This document shows positions 47,309-59,515 of a DNA stretch of 64,000 nt, in pieces (position 1 is the first letter of the stretch; each line of letters opens with the position of its first letter). The DNA is from Uranotaenia lowii (lineage: Eukaryota > Arthropoda > Insecta > Diptera > Culicidae), in the NCBI RefSeq assembly GCF_029784155.1, contig NC_073692.1:329673920-329737919 (forward strand). Direction: 5' to 3'. Made by a program: the position numbers and the translations under genes. Below the pieces are notes generated by a model, which was given only the letters and a program-made list of their open reading frames with translations, searched no databases and was not told the origin of the DNA.

Positions 47309-49504
47309 CATTTCAGGAGGACGTGCCATTATTGGAATCATTTTTCAAAAGGTTTTCTGCATCGCTGTGATGAATTTAACAACTACCAACATGTTCACAG
47401 CTATGATAAAACACTTTGCAAGTTCAAAGAACCAAAAAAAACTTGGTTTAATAGCAATTTGACCCATGTCGAATATAGGTCCCACGTAATTCCTTAGAGA
47501 CTTTTTTTGGATCACTCAACATAACCTGGGTATTAAAGTTGCTGTTAAATGTTTATGAACGTCATAAGACGTTGTACTATGATATGTTTAAAAATATGCA
47601 CACTTATTCAATCGCTTAGTATAAATTAAATTTGGACTTTCGACATTATTTTATTTAATCAACTCGCTAAAGCCTAAAACCGCCTTAAGGAGGGGGGAGG
47701 GGGTAGGGTCTAACACTTTCAAAAAAACGATTTTTTTTTGTTTTTTTATTTTCTTATTGTAAAACATTTCAAGAATGTTGTGTCAAATTTTCAAGTCAAT
47801 TGAAGCAAAACTGTAGAAATTATATGCTTTTATCTCCTCCTATCTAATACTGTAAGAATGCAAGAGCAGAAACTTCAAACGCGTTTTTCTCGAAAGCACA
47901 TTTTTAAAGTCCGTGGACATCGTCATTTGAAAACTACTTATCCGATGCTTTTCAAATTTGAAACATATTTTCTACATATAAAATACCAGACCCCAACGTT
48001 TTTCTTTTTTTTTTACTTTGGGGAGATTTTACAGATAAAAAATGTCGGATTTTTTCGTGAAAAATCGTAGTTTTTACTTCAAACAGCCACAAAAATTTCA
48101 CAAAAAAAATTTAAGTTAAATAAAAACGTTGGGTTCCAGAAAAACATCTATTAAAAATTTTTTGCTCTGGTTTTTTGACTTCAGAATATTCTGTGCTGAC
48201 CACCGCAAATCCTGTTTTATAAAAGGCATTTTTCAATATTTTTCTACGAAAAAATTACTAAATGTTCTTTTAACAATGCTTTGTATAATGCAAAAAATTT
48301 GAATACATTTGTTTGAACGATAGCTCTAGAAAAAAATCCTGAAAATGGAGTTAGATCCCAACCACCCCCCTCCCCCCCCCCCCCCCCTAAGGAGGGGTTC
48401 ACTTCAATCGGCATAAAATCAAACCAATCATTCCACCACGTTAATCTAACAATCCACATTAAAGGCAACTGTTTTATAAGCAGTAGTCAAAAGAAACAGC
48501 TTAAAGAAGCTGAAAAAAACTGGACATGCACAAATGTTTATATGGTCATTATTTTCGAGGCTTCATGAAATATTATTGACATCTTGGTCTAAAAATTAAA
48601 ACCACTCAGGGTTGATTTTCGAGAAAAAAAACTTGGTAAGGTAGAAGAGACGAAAGATAAAACCCGCCTAAAGGAGGGGTTGAGAAAAATCAACAACAAA
48701 TCTGCAAATATGTAACAAGTTTAATTTTTCTAACAGTTGAAATATCTCAGTTAATTGTAAAACCAGTGGAACGATTTTAACAAAAAAATATATTATACCT
48801 ATATAACTAAAGTCTTCATATGTTTCAAAACTTAGGAAAAACTTTTGAAATGTGTGAAAACTACAAGTGAAAGAGCACTGAAAATCAAGTTTTTCAGCCT
48901 CTGTGGCTATGCAATTTTTGAAAAAAAGAACAATTGAAAATTTTACCACTGGTTTGATCCCAACGATAACCAAAGTTGTTTTAAAGATAAAACTGAACTA
49001 TAATTTATTCAGCGAGAAAAATCTGGCTTCTAGATGGTTAAAAAGATCGCACAATTCTCGGATATTTTTATCTTTTTATAATCTCTATGTATTCTACAGA
49101 ACCGTGGATTCGGTTTAGCCTCAGTTCTGTAGAATACATTTGTTCTGGAAGTCAAAATGCATCAATTAATGTCGCGGAGATGATGATGTCAGACTTTCTT
49201 AACCTATCATTGGCAAGAAAGAAGGAGATTTGAGTTCTAAAAATTGATCCTAAAGAAACGCCAAATGGCCAGTTTTTAACACTGCAGACTAAATTTTGTC
49301 GAGATTGCAGTGTGCTGTCGTAAATTTCAAAACATTTGAAACACATTATACAACGGATAAGTTGTTCTGATTTCACTCTATTCTTTTCGAAATTACCGTT
49401 TTAAGTCATAAGAAGTTGAAGAAAAAAACAGATGGTTGTACTAAGAAACATTCAAACAAGTATACCTGAATAAAGACTGTGGAAAAGTTGAAGAAAGTTA
49501 GAGT
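47309..49504. other. Unassigned AT-rich sequence with G/C tracts
   Basis: CGCCT(T)AA(A)GGAGGGG occurs at about 47681 and 48664, and its inverse TAAGGAGGGG after a C16 tract (48372-48387) near 48388. This suggests three remnants of one repeat. A small perfect hairpin is at 49087-49139. No gene is supported. Confidence 0.35.
49087..49139. repeat. Perfect 16-bp hairpin
   Basis: ATGTATTCTACAGAAC at 49087-49102 is exactly complementary to 49124-49139, with a 21-base loop. Such a stem is unlikely by chance in this length but has no evident promoter. It could be a very short foldback or an RNA hairpin. Confidence 0.7.
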
Positions 49505-49506
49505 GA

Positions 49507-50498
49507 GTGCTCCTACTTTGGACCTAGAGCCTACTTTAGTCCTAAATTGCCGAAAATTGTAAATAATTAATTTTGCTAGCATAGGATAAAGGTACTTCTA
49601 TTCACACAATGAACCCTTAATCTTCCTGAATCCTACCATACCACTTTTCGCCATGAAAAGATTTTCTGATAAAATTTTCAACGTGTCTAAAAATCAACCT
49701 CCTTATCAGTGGTGAGTCGGACAGCTCAATTAGTGGAGCGCGTTTTGGGAAATAAGAGTGAATAACATCTCGTTTTTTAACTGTCCAAGGCAAAGTTAAA
49801 AGGGAAAATACTTTCAATGTGAAGAATATGAACCATAATCCCTATTTTTCCGAAAATAAATGAAAATCTATGGAAAATCCCGAAAATTTGCAAAAAATAA
49901 AAGACTTTCGACTTTGATGTTCCACTTTTCGATCTAACATCGCCAAAACATTGTTTCAATACCAAAAAATCAAAAAAAAAAAGGTGCGAGTTTTGAATTG
50001 GGGCATCATTCAGAATCAAAATTAAACATTTCTAACATTTTTTTGTCAGCTTAACCCAAATCAACTACAAGTAAGTAAACACAGAAAAATTTCAGCTATT
50101 GTTCAGCTGATAGAGCTGATGGGGAAAGTGAAAGTGTTTGAAATATTCATAACAGAAATTGTAGTGTTTTTAATCGTTAAAAAGCTGAAAATCTTTTTTT
50201 TTTTTTTTTGATAATATTTGATTGAAGATTGCATTTTTAATTTATTTGTTTATTTATTTTCGAAAAATCATACTTTTTATAGGAATTTTATTAAAAGGTG
50301 AAATGAAAGGTATGCATATGTTTGCAAATCTTTCAATAATGGCTAAACCTATGTTGAAAATTTTCATTGAAACTTGCAGATAAGATTATGAACTACATAT
50401 AAATATTTTTTTTGAAAAATATAAACCTCCAGTAAATTTATGAGAAAAATAAGAGAATTTAAACACCACCGCTTAAAGGGTCCAAAGTAGGGCAACTA
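49507..50498. mobile_element. Possible MITE with CCTACTTTGGACC ends
   Basis: TGCTCCTACTTTGGACC near 49508 and its inverse GGTCCAAAGTAGGGCA near 50479 bound about 1 kb. GTTAG/CTAAC lies outside both. The match is short (about 16 bp), so this is tentative. Confidence 0.4.
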
Positions 50499-51342
50499 AC
50501 ACTAGTTCAGTAGTAGTGCGTTATCGTGATCAAACAAAACTTGTATAATTTAGAAACAAACACGGGGTTTTGTTTACATCTTACCGAACAGCACCTTGAG
50601 AGGAGGGTGATATGTCCAAAAATTGATCAGGGCATTTTGATCGGATATTTAAAATTTAATAAATCTTCAGCATAATATAAAACAACTATTTACTCCAGTT
50701 TTTCATCAATTTATAATTCGAATATATTCTTTGAACAACCAATAAAATCAATGAGGTTAAAACACCCAGAATCATGTTGGCATAAATACCTATTTAATTT
50801 GATTACTTTTAACAACTTAAGTAATGAATAGCTACCATAAAATTTTATTTGATCATTTTTCGTGTCTAAATGATTATCTGGTAATCATTTTTATTAAAAT
50901 AACAAGGTATTGATTTCAAGAACACATTTGAGTATGAAGAGTTCACTAAATACTTCGCAAATCTTCAAAATTTATCAAAATATAGTCGTTGTCGTTTCCC
51001 CGCAAGGGCATTAAGGACAGAAGTACCCTACTTAGTCACATCAGCGATCTCGGAACTCAAAGTGTATGTTATGGGGCATCCATAAATTACGTAACGCTCC
51101 TAGGGGGGGGGGGGAGGTAGTATGCTCGAGCGTTACGAATTGTGACATACGTAACGACTTTTTCCTTAATAATTTCAGTATACATAATCGCAGCTATTTT
51201 GATGTCACACAATTTTTGCAGAAAGATAAACAAACCAAAATCAGCTTAAAATTTGTAAGCTTCGACATGATTGAAACTGGATTTTAAGCTTTCGTCTTCA
51301 AATATTCTGAGACGGACTCCTTAAAATGGAATAAGTAATGTA
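50499..51342. other. Unassigned sequence with a common insect repeat phrase
   Basis: 51072-51165 contains TGGGGCATCCATAAATTACG, then GCTCCTA and a G12 tract, then AGCGTTACGAATTGTGACAT. I know this phrase as a frequent insect repeat; its type is not certain. No gene. Confidence 0.4.
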
Positions 51343-52309
51343 CCGTCAAACGGGGCATCATGCAAAAGCTGGGTTAGATGTAACATTTGTATACACAACA
51401 CTCATTCAATTTTTATTTCAATATACTATAATAAAGTTATCATTGAATGATAACATATTGATGATGACATAGTTTTTAACATCGTGAAAGAGTTTTTTGC
51501 AGTTTTTGTTTCTCATAAAAAATTTAAAAAATCGAGCTATAGATGTACAAATTTTTACATTTTTCGATGCCGTAAAAAACTTTAGCTCGTATGACGAATT
51601 GGCTTAATGATATCAACTACAAACTTTATATTGCTTTCATTATCCAATACCAACACAGTTGGTGTATAAATATTTTTCAGACAATCACCAAATTTTTTTA
51701 AATAAATATTTTTATAATTCAGTTAGCTGATTGGGGCAAAATGCAACAAAGTGCAAATCAGAGCTAAATCTCATAAATCGCATTTCCATATGCTGGGATA
51801 TGATTGTTTTGCATTGTGCGTTTGTAAACATTCAAATTTCATCCACCATAAGATTTATTTACATGATTTAAGATAATAGAATATTTCGTAGTATCTTTTA
51901 CCCCTAAATATATGCAGCAGATTAACACTTTTTTTCTTAAAAACATTTTTGACAGAAAAATTTTTAAATTTAATTCTAACAAAACCAAAAATTACTACAA
52001 TTGGTGCTTTATGCGTTATGACATCACAATTGTATCAAAAACTTTAAATTTTCAAACGTTTTCATTTGATTTTTCATTGATTACAGAGTTTGTTGCAACT
52101 TACCCTTTTTCTTAGTAGGGTTAAAATCGCATGTTTTTGTGAATTTAAATATAACTGGTAAAACCAATAATTTTTCTGACTACGTCAGTTTGGTGTCCCA
52201 TCAACCTTAAAACTTTTGATGTACAAGAGGTATGATTATCTGTAAGAATTAAGATTTTAGAAGCCATTGAAGTTGAAAAGTGTTGCATGTTGCTCCAGTT
52301 GACGGTATG
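51341..52309. mobile_element. TA-flanked MITE, CCGTCAA family, 965 bp
   Basis: Element 51343-52307 has inverted ends CCGTCAAACGGGGCATCATG/CCGTCAACTGGAGCAACATG plus CAA, and TA on both sides. It has no transposase. Ends resemble those of 10359-11299 (CCGTAAAACGGGG), so the two likely share a Tc1/mariner-type source. Confidence 0.8.
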
Positions 52310-53965
52310 CATTATCTATGCATTTCGAGTTTAACGGTTAAAGGTGGATGTGAGTAGATTCAAAGGTGGATTCAAAGACATTATATCTATAATTTAAATC
52401 AGCAAAGTTCCACTGCAAGTTTAAGAATTTCAACATCCACAATTCGGAACAAGAACAAACTCGAACGTAATAAAGTAAACAGAGGATGACTTTCGAAAAG
52501 TGTAACATCCCAAAACAGCTGTTACCTCGGCCTTAGCGCCTTTAAATCGAGGGGTTGAACTGATTTCCCAAACACCACCATCATCATCGCACTCGTTAGT
52601 CAACTTTCTCCACCGTTTAGCTTCAGTAAGTCAAGGATGTTGCTCCTTGCTCGCCTTGTCGTCTTGGCTGAGAGGGTGATGTATTCCTGACGATTAGTCG
52701 TCGTCCCTCCCGTATCAACGAATCTCGGTCAGACGAAGTGTAACACATTTGCCGACTGGAAGCAGAGCAACCGAAAATAAAAAGAGGAACAACCGTGTCG
52801 AAATGCCATGTTTGCCTAAATCGAATTAGCACAGTAATTTATTAGCCCCTGACACACCCTTATAACCCAAATTTTCATTCATGATGACACGGTCGAAAAT
52901 CTCCAAACTCCGTTGTGACACAGTCGCCGTTTGAAGCTACCGAATTTGGTCGAAATTAACCGCAAAATGACTCGTCGAAGTCAAAAAAGAACAACGGCCG
53001 CAGGAATCAAAACTCTCGGTCCTTCAGAAGACGATGAGCGAAGCCTCGAAGAAGACAATAATGCATGTTATGAATGTGTGGCAGTATGGCAGTCCGCAGG
53101 CAGGTAGCTACTCTTGACGACAATGAATGGATTTCCGAACAACGATTATCATTGAGTCGAGGGCCCTTCCTCCCATTCAAATATATGTACAAAGCGCAGG
53201 GCAGAGGAGATTTCCCTTCTCATCTGTACTCAATATGACAAAATGATAATTCCTTGAATAATTTCTACACACTTTCATCTCGTCAGCAGCCTGCCACACT
53301 TTTCGGCTATCCGATCCAAGAACAATGGACAATCTTTCCTGAACTACCGAAGCAGATTTTCGAGAGGTTTTCCGTCGGGCGAACAATTGACTTTGAAACC
53401 GAAGAAGAGCAGCAGAACGCGCGAGCGAGGCGGCTGCTCTTGTTTCGGGAAGGCCTTGATTTATGCCCCCTGTATGTAGGACTAGCTGGTACCTCTACCT
53501 GGGTTCAACGGATCTGTTTTCGGCAGTGTTGCGTAGCAAATCCGATTTCAAAATATTGGCGCTGGAATTTGCAAAACACATTTTGAAGCCTTTTTTCAAA
53601 TGTTATCGAAATTTTAACGAATGGCATTTATTCGTTAAAATTTCAATAACATAAAAAAAAAGTTTTAAGATGTTTCAAATGAACATACTAGTCAAATTTC
53701 AGTTATTGACTACCATAACAATTTATGCAATGTGGTGAGCAAAAGCGCAAGTATAAAATTTCTATTCAGTCCATAAAACAAACATCATTGTGTGTTTTTA
53801 ATACTCCCACCTTTAAAAAACTAAATTTAAATTTTTTAACTCTTTGATAGAATTCTATATCAGTTACAAATATTTGATATGGTCAAATTTTGTTGCTAAA
53901 CTTGTTGAGTCGATTTTTTTTTATTTCTAGAATTGTGTTAACAGTTTATCACCGCTGGTTTATGA
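52310..53965. other. Balanced-composition sequence, no supported gene
   Basis: 52500-53600 is less AT-rich and has no repeat marks, so it could be host intron, UTR or enhancer DNA. Frames at 53254-53586 (plus) and 52623-52832 (minus) show no known motifs. No splice-consistent exon was found. Confidence 0.3.
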
Positions 53966-54362
53966 TTTTAATTTAATGATTAATGGCATTTCGGTGAACT
54001 ATACATTCTAATAGGAAGAATTTCAAATGAAAGTAATGAAAATTATAGACGGATAGATTAGATTAGGAAGCATGAAAGGTGTTGAAAATGAGCCAAGAGC
54101 GTGATTTGAGAAAACTTCTTGCCGCACAAGACCATCTGTCCCACATCGTATTATTGTCTAGATTGTCTAGACAATAATACGATGTGGGACAAATGGTCTT
54201 GTGTGGCAAGAAGTTTTCTCAAATCACGCTCTTGGCTCATTTTCAACACCTTTCATACTTCCTAATCTAATCTATCCTTCTATAATTTTCATTACTTTCA
54301 TTTGAAATTCTTCCTATTAGAATGCATAGTTCACCGAAATGCCATTAATCATTAAATTAAAA
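53966..54362. mobile_element. 397-bp near-perfect palindrome (foldback)
   Basis: Two arms of about 195 bases meet with essentially no spacer at GTCTAGATTGTCTAGAC (54156-54172, centre 54164). Arms differ at only a few positions, for example TATACATTC against TATGCATTC. Any transcript would form a very long hairpin. It could be a foldback transposon or an endo-siRNA source. The high identity implies either youth or gene conversion. Confidence 0.9.
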
Positions 54363-55108
54363 AAATATTTCTAGAATTATGAGGAATGCACACGAAAACT
54401 CTGACAAAAATTACATTTATCAAAAAATGAGTAAAAAAATCGAAAATGTCAAATTCGAATTTCAGCCAATTCACCTTTATTTTAAATTGATTTTGTAAAT
54501 TTGTAAACAAGCCATTTTGTTTCACATTGCGTTCTGAGTAATTTTCTAAAGGGAAAAAACTTTTACATTGCAATTTGTTTAGACAAAGTGAAATAACTTT
54601 ATGAATTCTAGAACACTGAAACAGTTTTTAGGCATGTTTTTATCAACTGCTTTTACGTTAAACTAGTACGAAATTTGCACTTTAATCAGACTTTTACAAA
54701 ATAGTGAACAAGTAATTGAGAATGGGGAGATGAGAGAATAATGGCTACCTTAAGGAAAATGCTCAATTCACCGTATAAAATACTTATAATAAGTGGATCG
54801 TGTTTAGTTGGAAGTTAGAAGTTGATTTCGTATCCGGTTTCAATAATTGAAAGTATCGTTGAAAAATGCATTTTAAAAACGTGTACTAATCAATCACTAA
54901 AAATCAATGACTGTGTAAGGCAAGATGAGAACCCACTGGGGCAGTACAATGGGAAAAAATCGTTTTAAGGCATGCTATTTTTGTTTGATTACGATCTAAA
55001 AAATGTCAACAAAACTGTATGCTATTAGTCATTGGGTTTGTAACTTAAAACTGTAATGACTCAATTTGAAAATTGTGTGTATTTTGAATACGATACGCAA
55101 TTCGATTT
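54363..55108. other. Unassigned AT-rich sequence
   Basis: Contains GATGAGAACCCACTGGGGCA near 54924, a phrase also at 28021. No gene is seen. Confidence 0.35.
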
Positions 55109-56383
55109 TGGGATGGAAAATTCGTTTAAACGCACACCATGATGAGTATGCATTTCGCTTACCTGCGATATCAAAACATTTGCGTTCTGTCATTTTGGTC
55201 TTGTAGTAGTGTAAGCGCGCTTTGTTCTGCTTTCTGCTTAGTCGATCCTGGCATTTTGACGGTGTGATTTTTGAAATGGTTTAACCATTTCAATGGTAGA
55301 TACTTGAGTGAATCGGAGCAAAAAGTTGCTCTTGAACTGAAAAAACCGATATAAGCAATCGTGAGATAGCAAGAAGAAAAAACAGATACGAAACAATGAT
55401 TCGAACTTTGCTGAAGAAAGGTGAAAAATACGGTGTAAAGAAGAAAACCAAGGTAAACACCAAAATCAGCAATCGTGAACGAAACCGATCTCTGGAGCTG
55501 ACTCGAACTGGAAGGTACCCACCCGATTACCAACAAGCGAATTGCGAAGATACTACGAGGTTCTGGACACTTGAAGTACACCAAAAAGGCCAAGAAACCG
55601 AATTTGTCTCAAGTTTATATTCAGGTGAGATTGGATTTCGCCAAAAAGTACATGACTAGGAGAAATTAATGGAATAATTTGGTGTTTTCGGATAAAAAGA
55701 AATTCAATCTAGAAGGACCTCATTGTTGTTCATACTCCTGGCATGATTTGAGAAAGAAACCCGAGGTTAAGCTTAGTCGAAATTTTGGAGGAGGGACGCT
55801 TATGGTTTGGCTTTTTCTCGTCACGGAAAACCCCCTATTGCTACCATTTCCACCAAAATGAATTCAGAAAAGTACGTGGAACTCCTGGAAGACGTCCTGG
55901 TTCCATTTGCTGAGGATTTTATGCCAGAAGACTTCATTTTTCAACAGGATAACGCAGCCATCCATGTCAGCAAGACAAGTATGCGATGGTTTTTGGAGCG
56001 AGACATCACGGTTTTGGATAGGCCTGCTCGCAGTCCAGACCTAAACCCGATAGAAAATCTTTGGGGCATCCTAGCTCGGCTTGTGTACAAAGGTGGAAAG
56101 CGTTACGGATCTTTTAAGGAATTAGAGGCTGCTGTGAGAGAATGCTGGATATCAATTCCAGGAAAAAATCACGTCAATTTAATAGGGTGAAATCATCTGG
56201 TTAATCCCTCGATAAATAAAACATGCAAAAAAAAACGTCAATTCAATGCAGAACAGAATTTTCGAAACTTTTCGCCATAACGGAAAGCAAACCAAATATT
56301 TACTACTTTTTACTGTCAAAATGTTTACTTAATTTTTGATTTATTAAATAAAAGCTAAATTGCGTTTAAACGAATTTGCCTCA
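55109..56383 (+). mobile_element. Tc1-like transposon, inactive
   Basis: About 1.28 kb with inverted ends sharing AAATTCGTTTAAACGCA at 55118-55134 (plus) and 56361-56377 (inverse). On the right TA follows at 56384-56385; the left boundary is less sure. It carries a decayed DD34E transposase. Confidence 0.8.
55290..56190 (+). pseudogene. Tc1 (DD34E) transposase, decayed
   Basis: The N-terminal part (from GRYLSESEQKVALELKK near 55293, then ISNREIARR in another frame) is a Tc1-like helix-turn-helix. The start codon is disrupted (AATGG). The catalytic domain shows VFSDKKKFNLEGP (first Asp), NFGGG-LMVW, QQDNAAIH (second Asp) and SPDLNPIENLW (Glu), with 34 residues between second Asp and Glu. Frames at 55396-55659, 55679-55861 and 55807-56190 must be joined by indels, so the copy is inactive. 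The last frame is the best preserved. Confidence 0.9.
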
Positions 56384-56385
56384 TA

Positions 56386-56902
56386 AAAATCTATTTTTGT
56401 CTCTATTTTTGTCACATAAGAACTTAAATTTGAAAGCAATACAGTTATCGACTATTCTTTAGAGTTCTCAACCTTTGATACTGATTTGGTTCAATTATTG
56501 TAGGCTGGTTTACTCGAATGTTAAAATATAGCCCTTAATCGGGGCACGATACGTATTTTCGATAAAATAATGAAATTTGAATTTTGCTGAATATCCGGAT
56601 TTTGTTTTAAAAATTTCAAATCTTCTGCTCAGATTTTACGAAGTTTTAGAAAAAAAATTGCACTTATTTGCTCAGCCTTCAAAAATATGCGAAAAATTCT
56701 GTAATACTCAGTCTAGGCCCCCCTGTTAGCTAATATTTGAGTGAAACTATTCGTGATATTATTTCAAGGGGGTCCCCTTAGCTTACTTATTTTATGTTTT
56801 AATTCCAATTCTCTAGTATCTATTTTCTTTCCTAGCAATGGACAATTGTCCCCATTGCCCAACCCCCCTCAATGCGGCCTTGCTTCTGTTATTATTAAAG
56901 AG
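56386..56902. other. Unassigned sequence
   Basis: No gene. CCTTAATCGGGGCACGATA near 56532 recalls ATTAATCGGGACGCGA at 28055, so both may be parts of one repeat. Confidence 0.3.
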
Positions 56903-57520
56903 TAGGGGAGAGTGGGGTATCGTGGGCCATGTGGAAACGTGGGCCATTTTTAATATCTCATATGTGTGTTGAGATAAAAATCTTGAACCAACTGTCATCG
57001 TCGTCGCCTTGCGTGAGCATATATTTCTATACGTTGTTGACTTAAATACGCATCATATGCTTCTTTTATTTATCAAGCTAAAAAGTAAGAAAAATTTACT
57101 TTCATAATTTAAAATACACCCGCTAATTCCATAATTGTTATGAAAAATATTTTGTCCATCCTATATACGGAATTTTGCCAAAACGTTCGCGAGCCAGGTT
57201 TTGAAATCTATTCGGTCATACGCAGGTCTCTTTTTTTTCATCATCTGAAATTGCTTTAAAATATCGAAATGAATTATGAAATCACAGTTTTGGGTCGACT
57301 CACAAACTTTGCATGTTATTTGGTCCATTTGGATTTAGTGGCCCACGATTCCCCACCATTTTTCAAAATAAAAAAAAAATAGCTTGTTAATTTTTTTTTA
57401 AAAACATCTTATGATACCTTGAAAATGAAGAAAAACATACCATTTTTTATTTTTATTTTATCTTTTATAATAAAGAAGTTATGGAACAATGAAAAAAGTG
57501 GCCCATGATTCCCCACTCTA
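56903..57520. mobile_element. TA-flanked MITE, GGGAGAGTGGGG family, copy 2
   Basis: Element 56905-57518 (614 bp), with TA at 56903-56904 and 57519-57520. Left end GGGGAGAGTGGGGTATCGTG, right end in inverse GAGTGGGGAATCATGGGCCA. It is oriented opposite to copy 1 (46379-47306), and about 300 bp shorter through internal deletion. Confidence 0.78.
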
Positions 57521-59149
57521 GCATACTATTTTCTGAGCGTGTAGAAATATGGAAACATTACTGTTACCGGACCGGTACTACCGGTAACGACATCTAGTGG
57601 CTCTTAGCTAAGTTGAAAATATAAATGGCGTTGAATAATTTGTAATCACGCTTGGAGCTCCAGCCCGAACTCTGGTTTGGTTGCATAAAGGCCTGCTTTT
57701 CCTTCTGAAAGAAACAGTGTCGAAAAACAATATGTTCAGATACTGTTTTTAAAACGATGTCAAAAGTACATACTACTTTTTGCTTCTGTTTTCATTCTTA
57801 AGAAAATCGTTTCTTCAGGTTTAACTATTTGATTCTCAAGAGTTTTTTGGGGTTTTGTAAAAAACTGTGTATGCAACTCGTTGCAAAACTCGAATTTTCA
57901 TAGTTTTTCGTAATTTGTTTTCCGCTGGCACACATTTAAATTTCACTATTCAAAAAAAATAATCTGCATAAGTATAAGGAGAGGTTTCGTTCAAATTTCG
58001 TGGAAATTTAGCAATTTTCTCTGTGGTTAGAAGAATTATAATCCCAAGCGGAATATTTGCAATCTAAGTGTATACTTTTTGCAACTTTATGCATAAATAA
58101 CTATCAAAAGCGTTGATTGTCTTTGAGCGTCTTTAAGGGATTTTTTTATAGTCTTACTGAAACATATTTAGGATGTGTTGAGGGCCTTTCAAAAGTCTTT
58201 TGGAAATGTATTGACAGTTTTCCGAAAGTCTTATGGAAGCCATTTGAGAGTCTTATTCAAGTCGATGGATTTTGAGAATTTTGAGGTATTTTGTGAAATT
58301 TTTTAAAAGTCTTTTGTTGTAAAGAGCTAGTAAATAGCTGGTGAAATACAAGTGTTTGGTTTTTCTTTTAAAGTTGTTGAATTAAAAGGAAGTTATCGGG
58401 CACCTTCGATCATCATCGTTGCCTAGAATTGAAAGAGAGATTTTGACAGGCTTGTTTTTTTAATTTTGTTGTTTGAGAGTCGTGAATGTTTTTTTAGTCA
58501 GTTGCGAGACTTTTGAAGGTGTATTAATGACCGTCTATGACAGTTTGTAAACTGTCTTTCTTGAGTCCTTCAGTTGTCTTATGAATATCTTTTGAAAATC
58601 TTCCGGAAGTTGATTTAATGATCTCACTTTAATACATTAAAGACAGCTTTGCGCTAAACGGGTACCTTTATATAAGAATAATTGGTGTAATTTTATTCTT
58701 TTGTGAAAATAAAAATAATTCACTTATTTAGCTGGCAACATGGCTCCACTCGCGGAAGCTGCGTGAAAAATTGCAAAGAATTTGCATTCAATGGTTCACA
58801 GCATGCAAACAGTTGGTATTAGCATGTGCCTTATTCATGTCTGCGGAAGAATGCGTTTATCGTGGTGAAGTTTCCTTCAGCAAACGGCAAACAAAAGCCG
58901 AATCAATGGAATCGGAAGCTCACACCATACACTACACTCGACTCTCAAGAGAGACACTACCAACTGTTTGAGGAAAATATTTACACATCCGCCACTTTTC
59001 CAGTTATTCAAACGAGAGCATTCACAACCTACAACAGGATGCCCGATGGAAGATTCCTGCAAAGGGGGCAGCATCTTTCAAGAACTCGCGCAAAGAGAAT
59101 GGGACGTGTTTCAAAAGTTGTTGAACATCGTATCGAATTTAAATACATT
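57521..59149. other. Unassigned; degenerate AGTCTTTTGGA modules
   Basis: 58130-58620 is a run of loosely repeated AAGTCTTTTGGA/GAGTCTTATG words, as in an old tandem repeat. 58740-59150 is non-repetitive, with an open frame (58826-59149) that continues into the candidate below. Confidence 0.35.
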
Positions 59150-59260
59150 ATGCAGCAGGGTTTTATGTTAATATTTCTTTTTTCGGCTTGGGCAACTTTA
59201 GCGGCCCCAACGCGTCACTTTATTGATATGGACGAATTGTTTTCACACGAGCCTGACTGA
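59150..59260 (+). CDS. Candidate small secreted peptide or signal exon
   Basis: From the ATG at 59150 the frame gives 36 residues and then TGA. MQQGFMLIFLFSAWATLA looks like a signal peptide with a likely cleavage before APTRHFIDMDELFSHEPD. The longer open frame from 58826 has no recognisable features, so the internal ATG is the better start. It may be a whole short peptide, the first exon of a longer gene, or chance. A Kozak-like context is weak. No downstream exon is supported. Confidence 0.25.
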   Translation: MQQGFMLIFLFSAWATLAAPTRHFIDMDELFSHEPD

Positions 59261-59330
59261 TACAGATTTACCTGTGGGAGAACGGGAGTTCTGCATCAGG
59301 GTTTGAACATTACAAAATTTAGATTTTTTT

Positions 59331-59515
59331 TTGTTTAGGTTATAGTTGTTTTACCATCTCTATGGCATTCGCGACTTGATATCAACGTTGCAGTTGGCGG
59401 ATAATCATTTTAAAACTTATCTGGTACAACTGTGTTCGATGTTTACTCTTTGGCTCGAACTCAAGGACATTGGCTCAGGAGGCAAATGACTTGCCAACTG
59501 AGCTATATCACAAGT
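59331..59515 (-). mobile_element. tRNA-derived SINE, minus strand
   Basis: On the minus strand the head has a consensus A box TAGCTCAGTTGGC and a B box GAGTTCGAGCC. These are followed by AAACATCGAACACAGTTGTA and a body that ends in an A-rich run (the T-run at 59322-59336). It resembles Feilai/SINE200-like mosquito SINEs, from memory. A second fragment of the same family is at 61270-61345. Confidence 0.75.
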
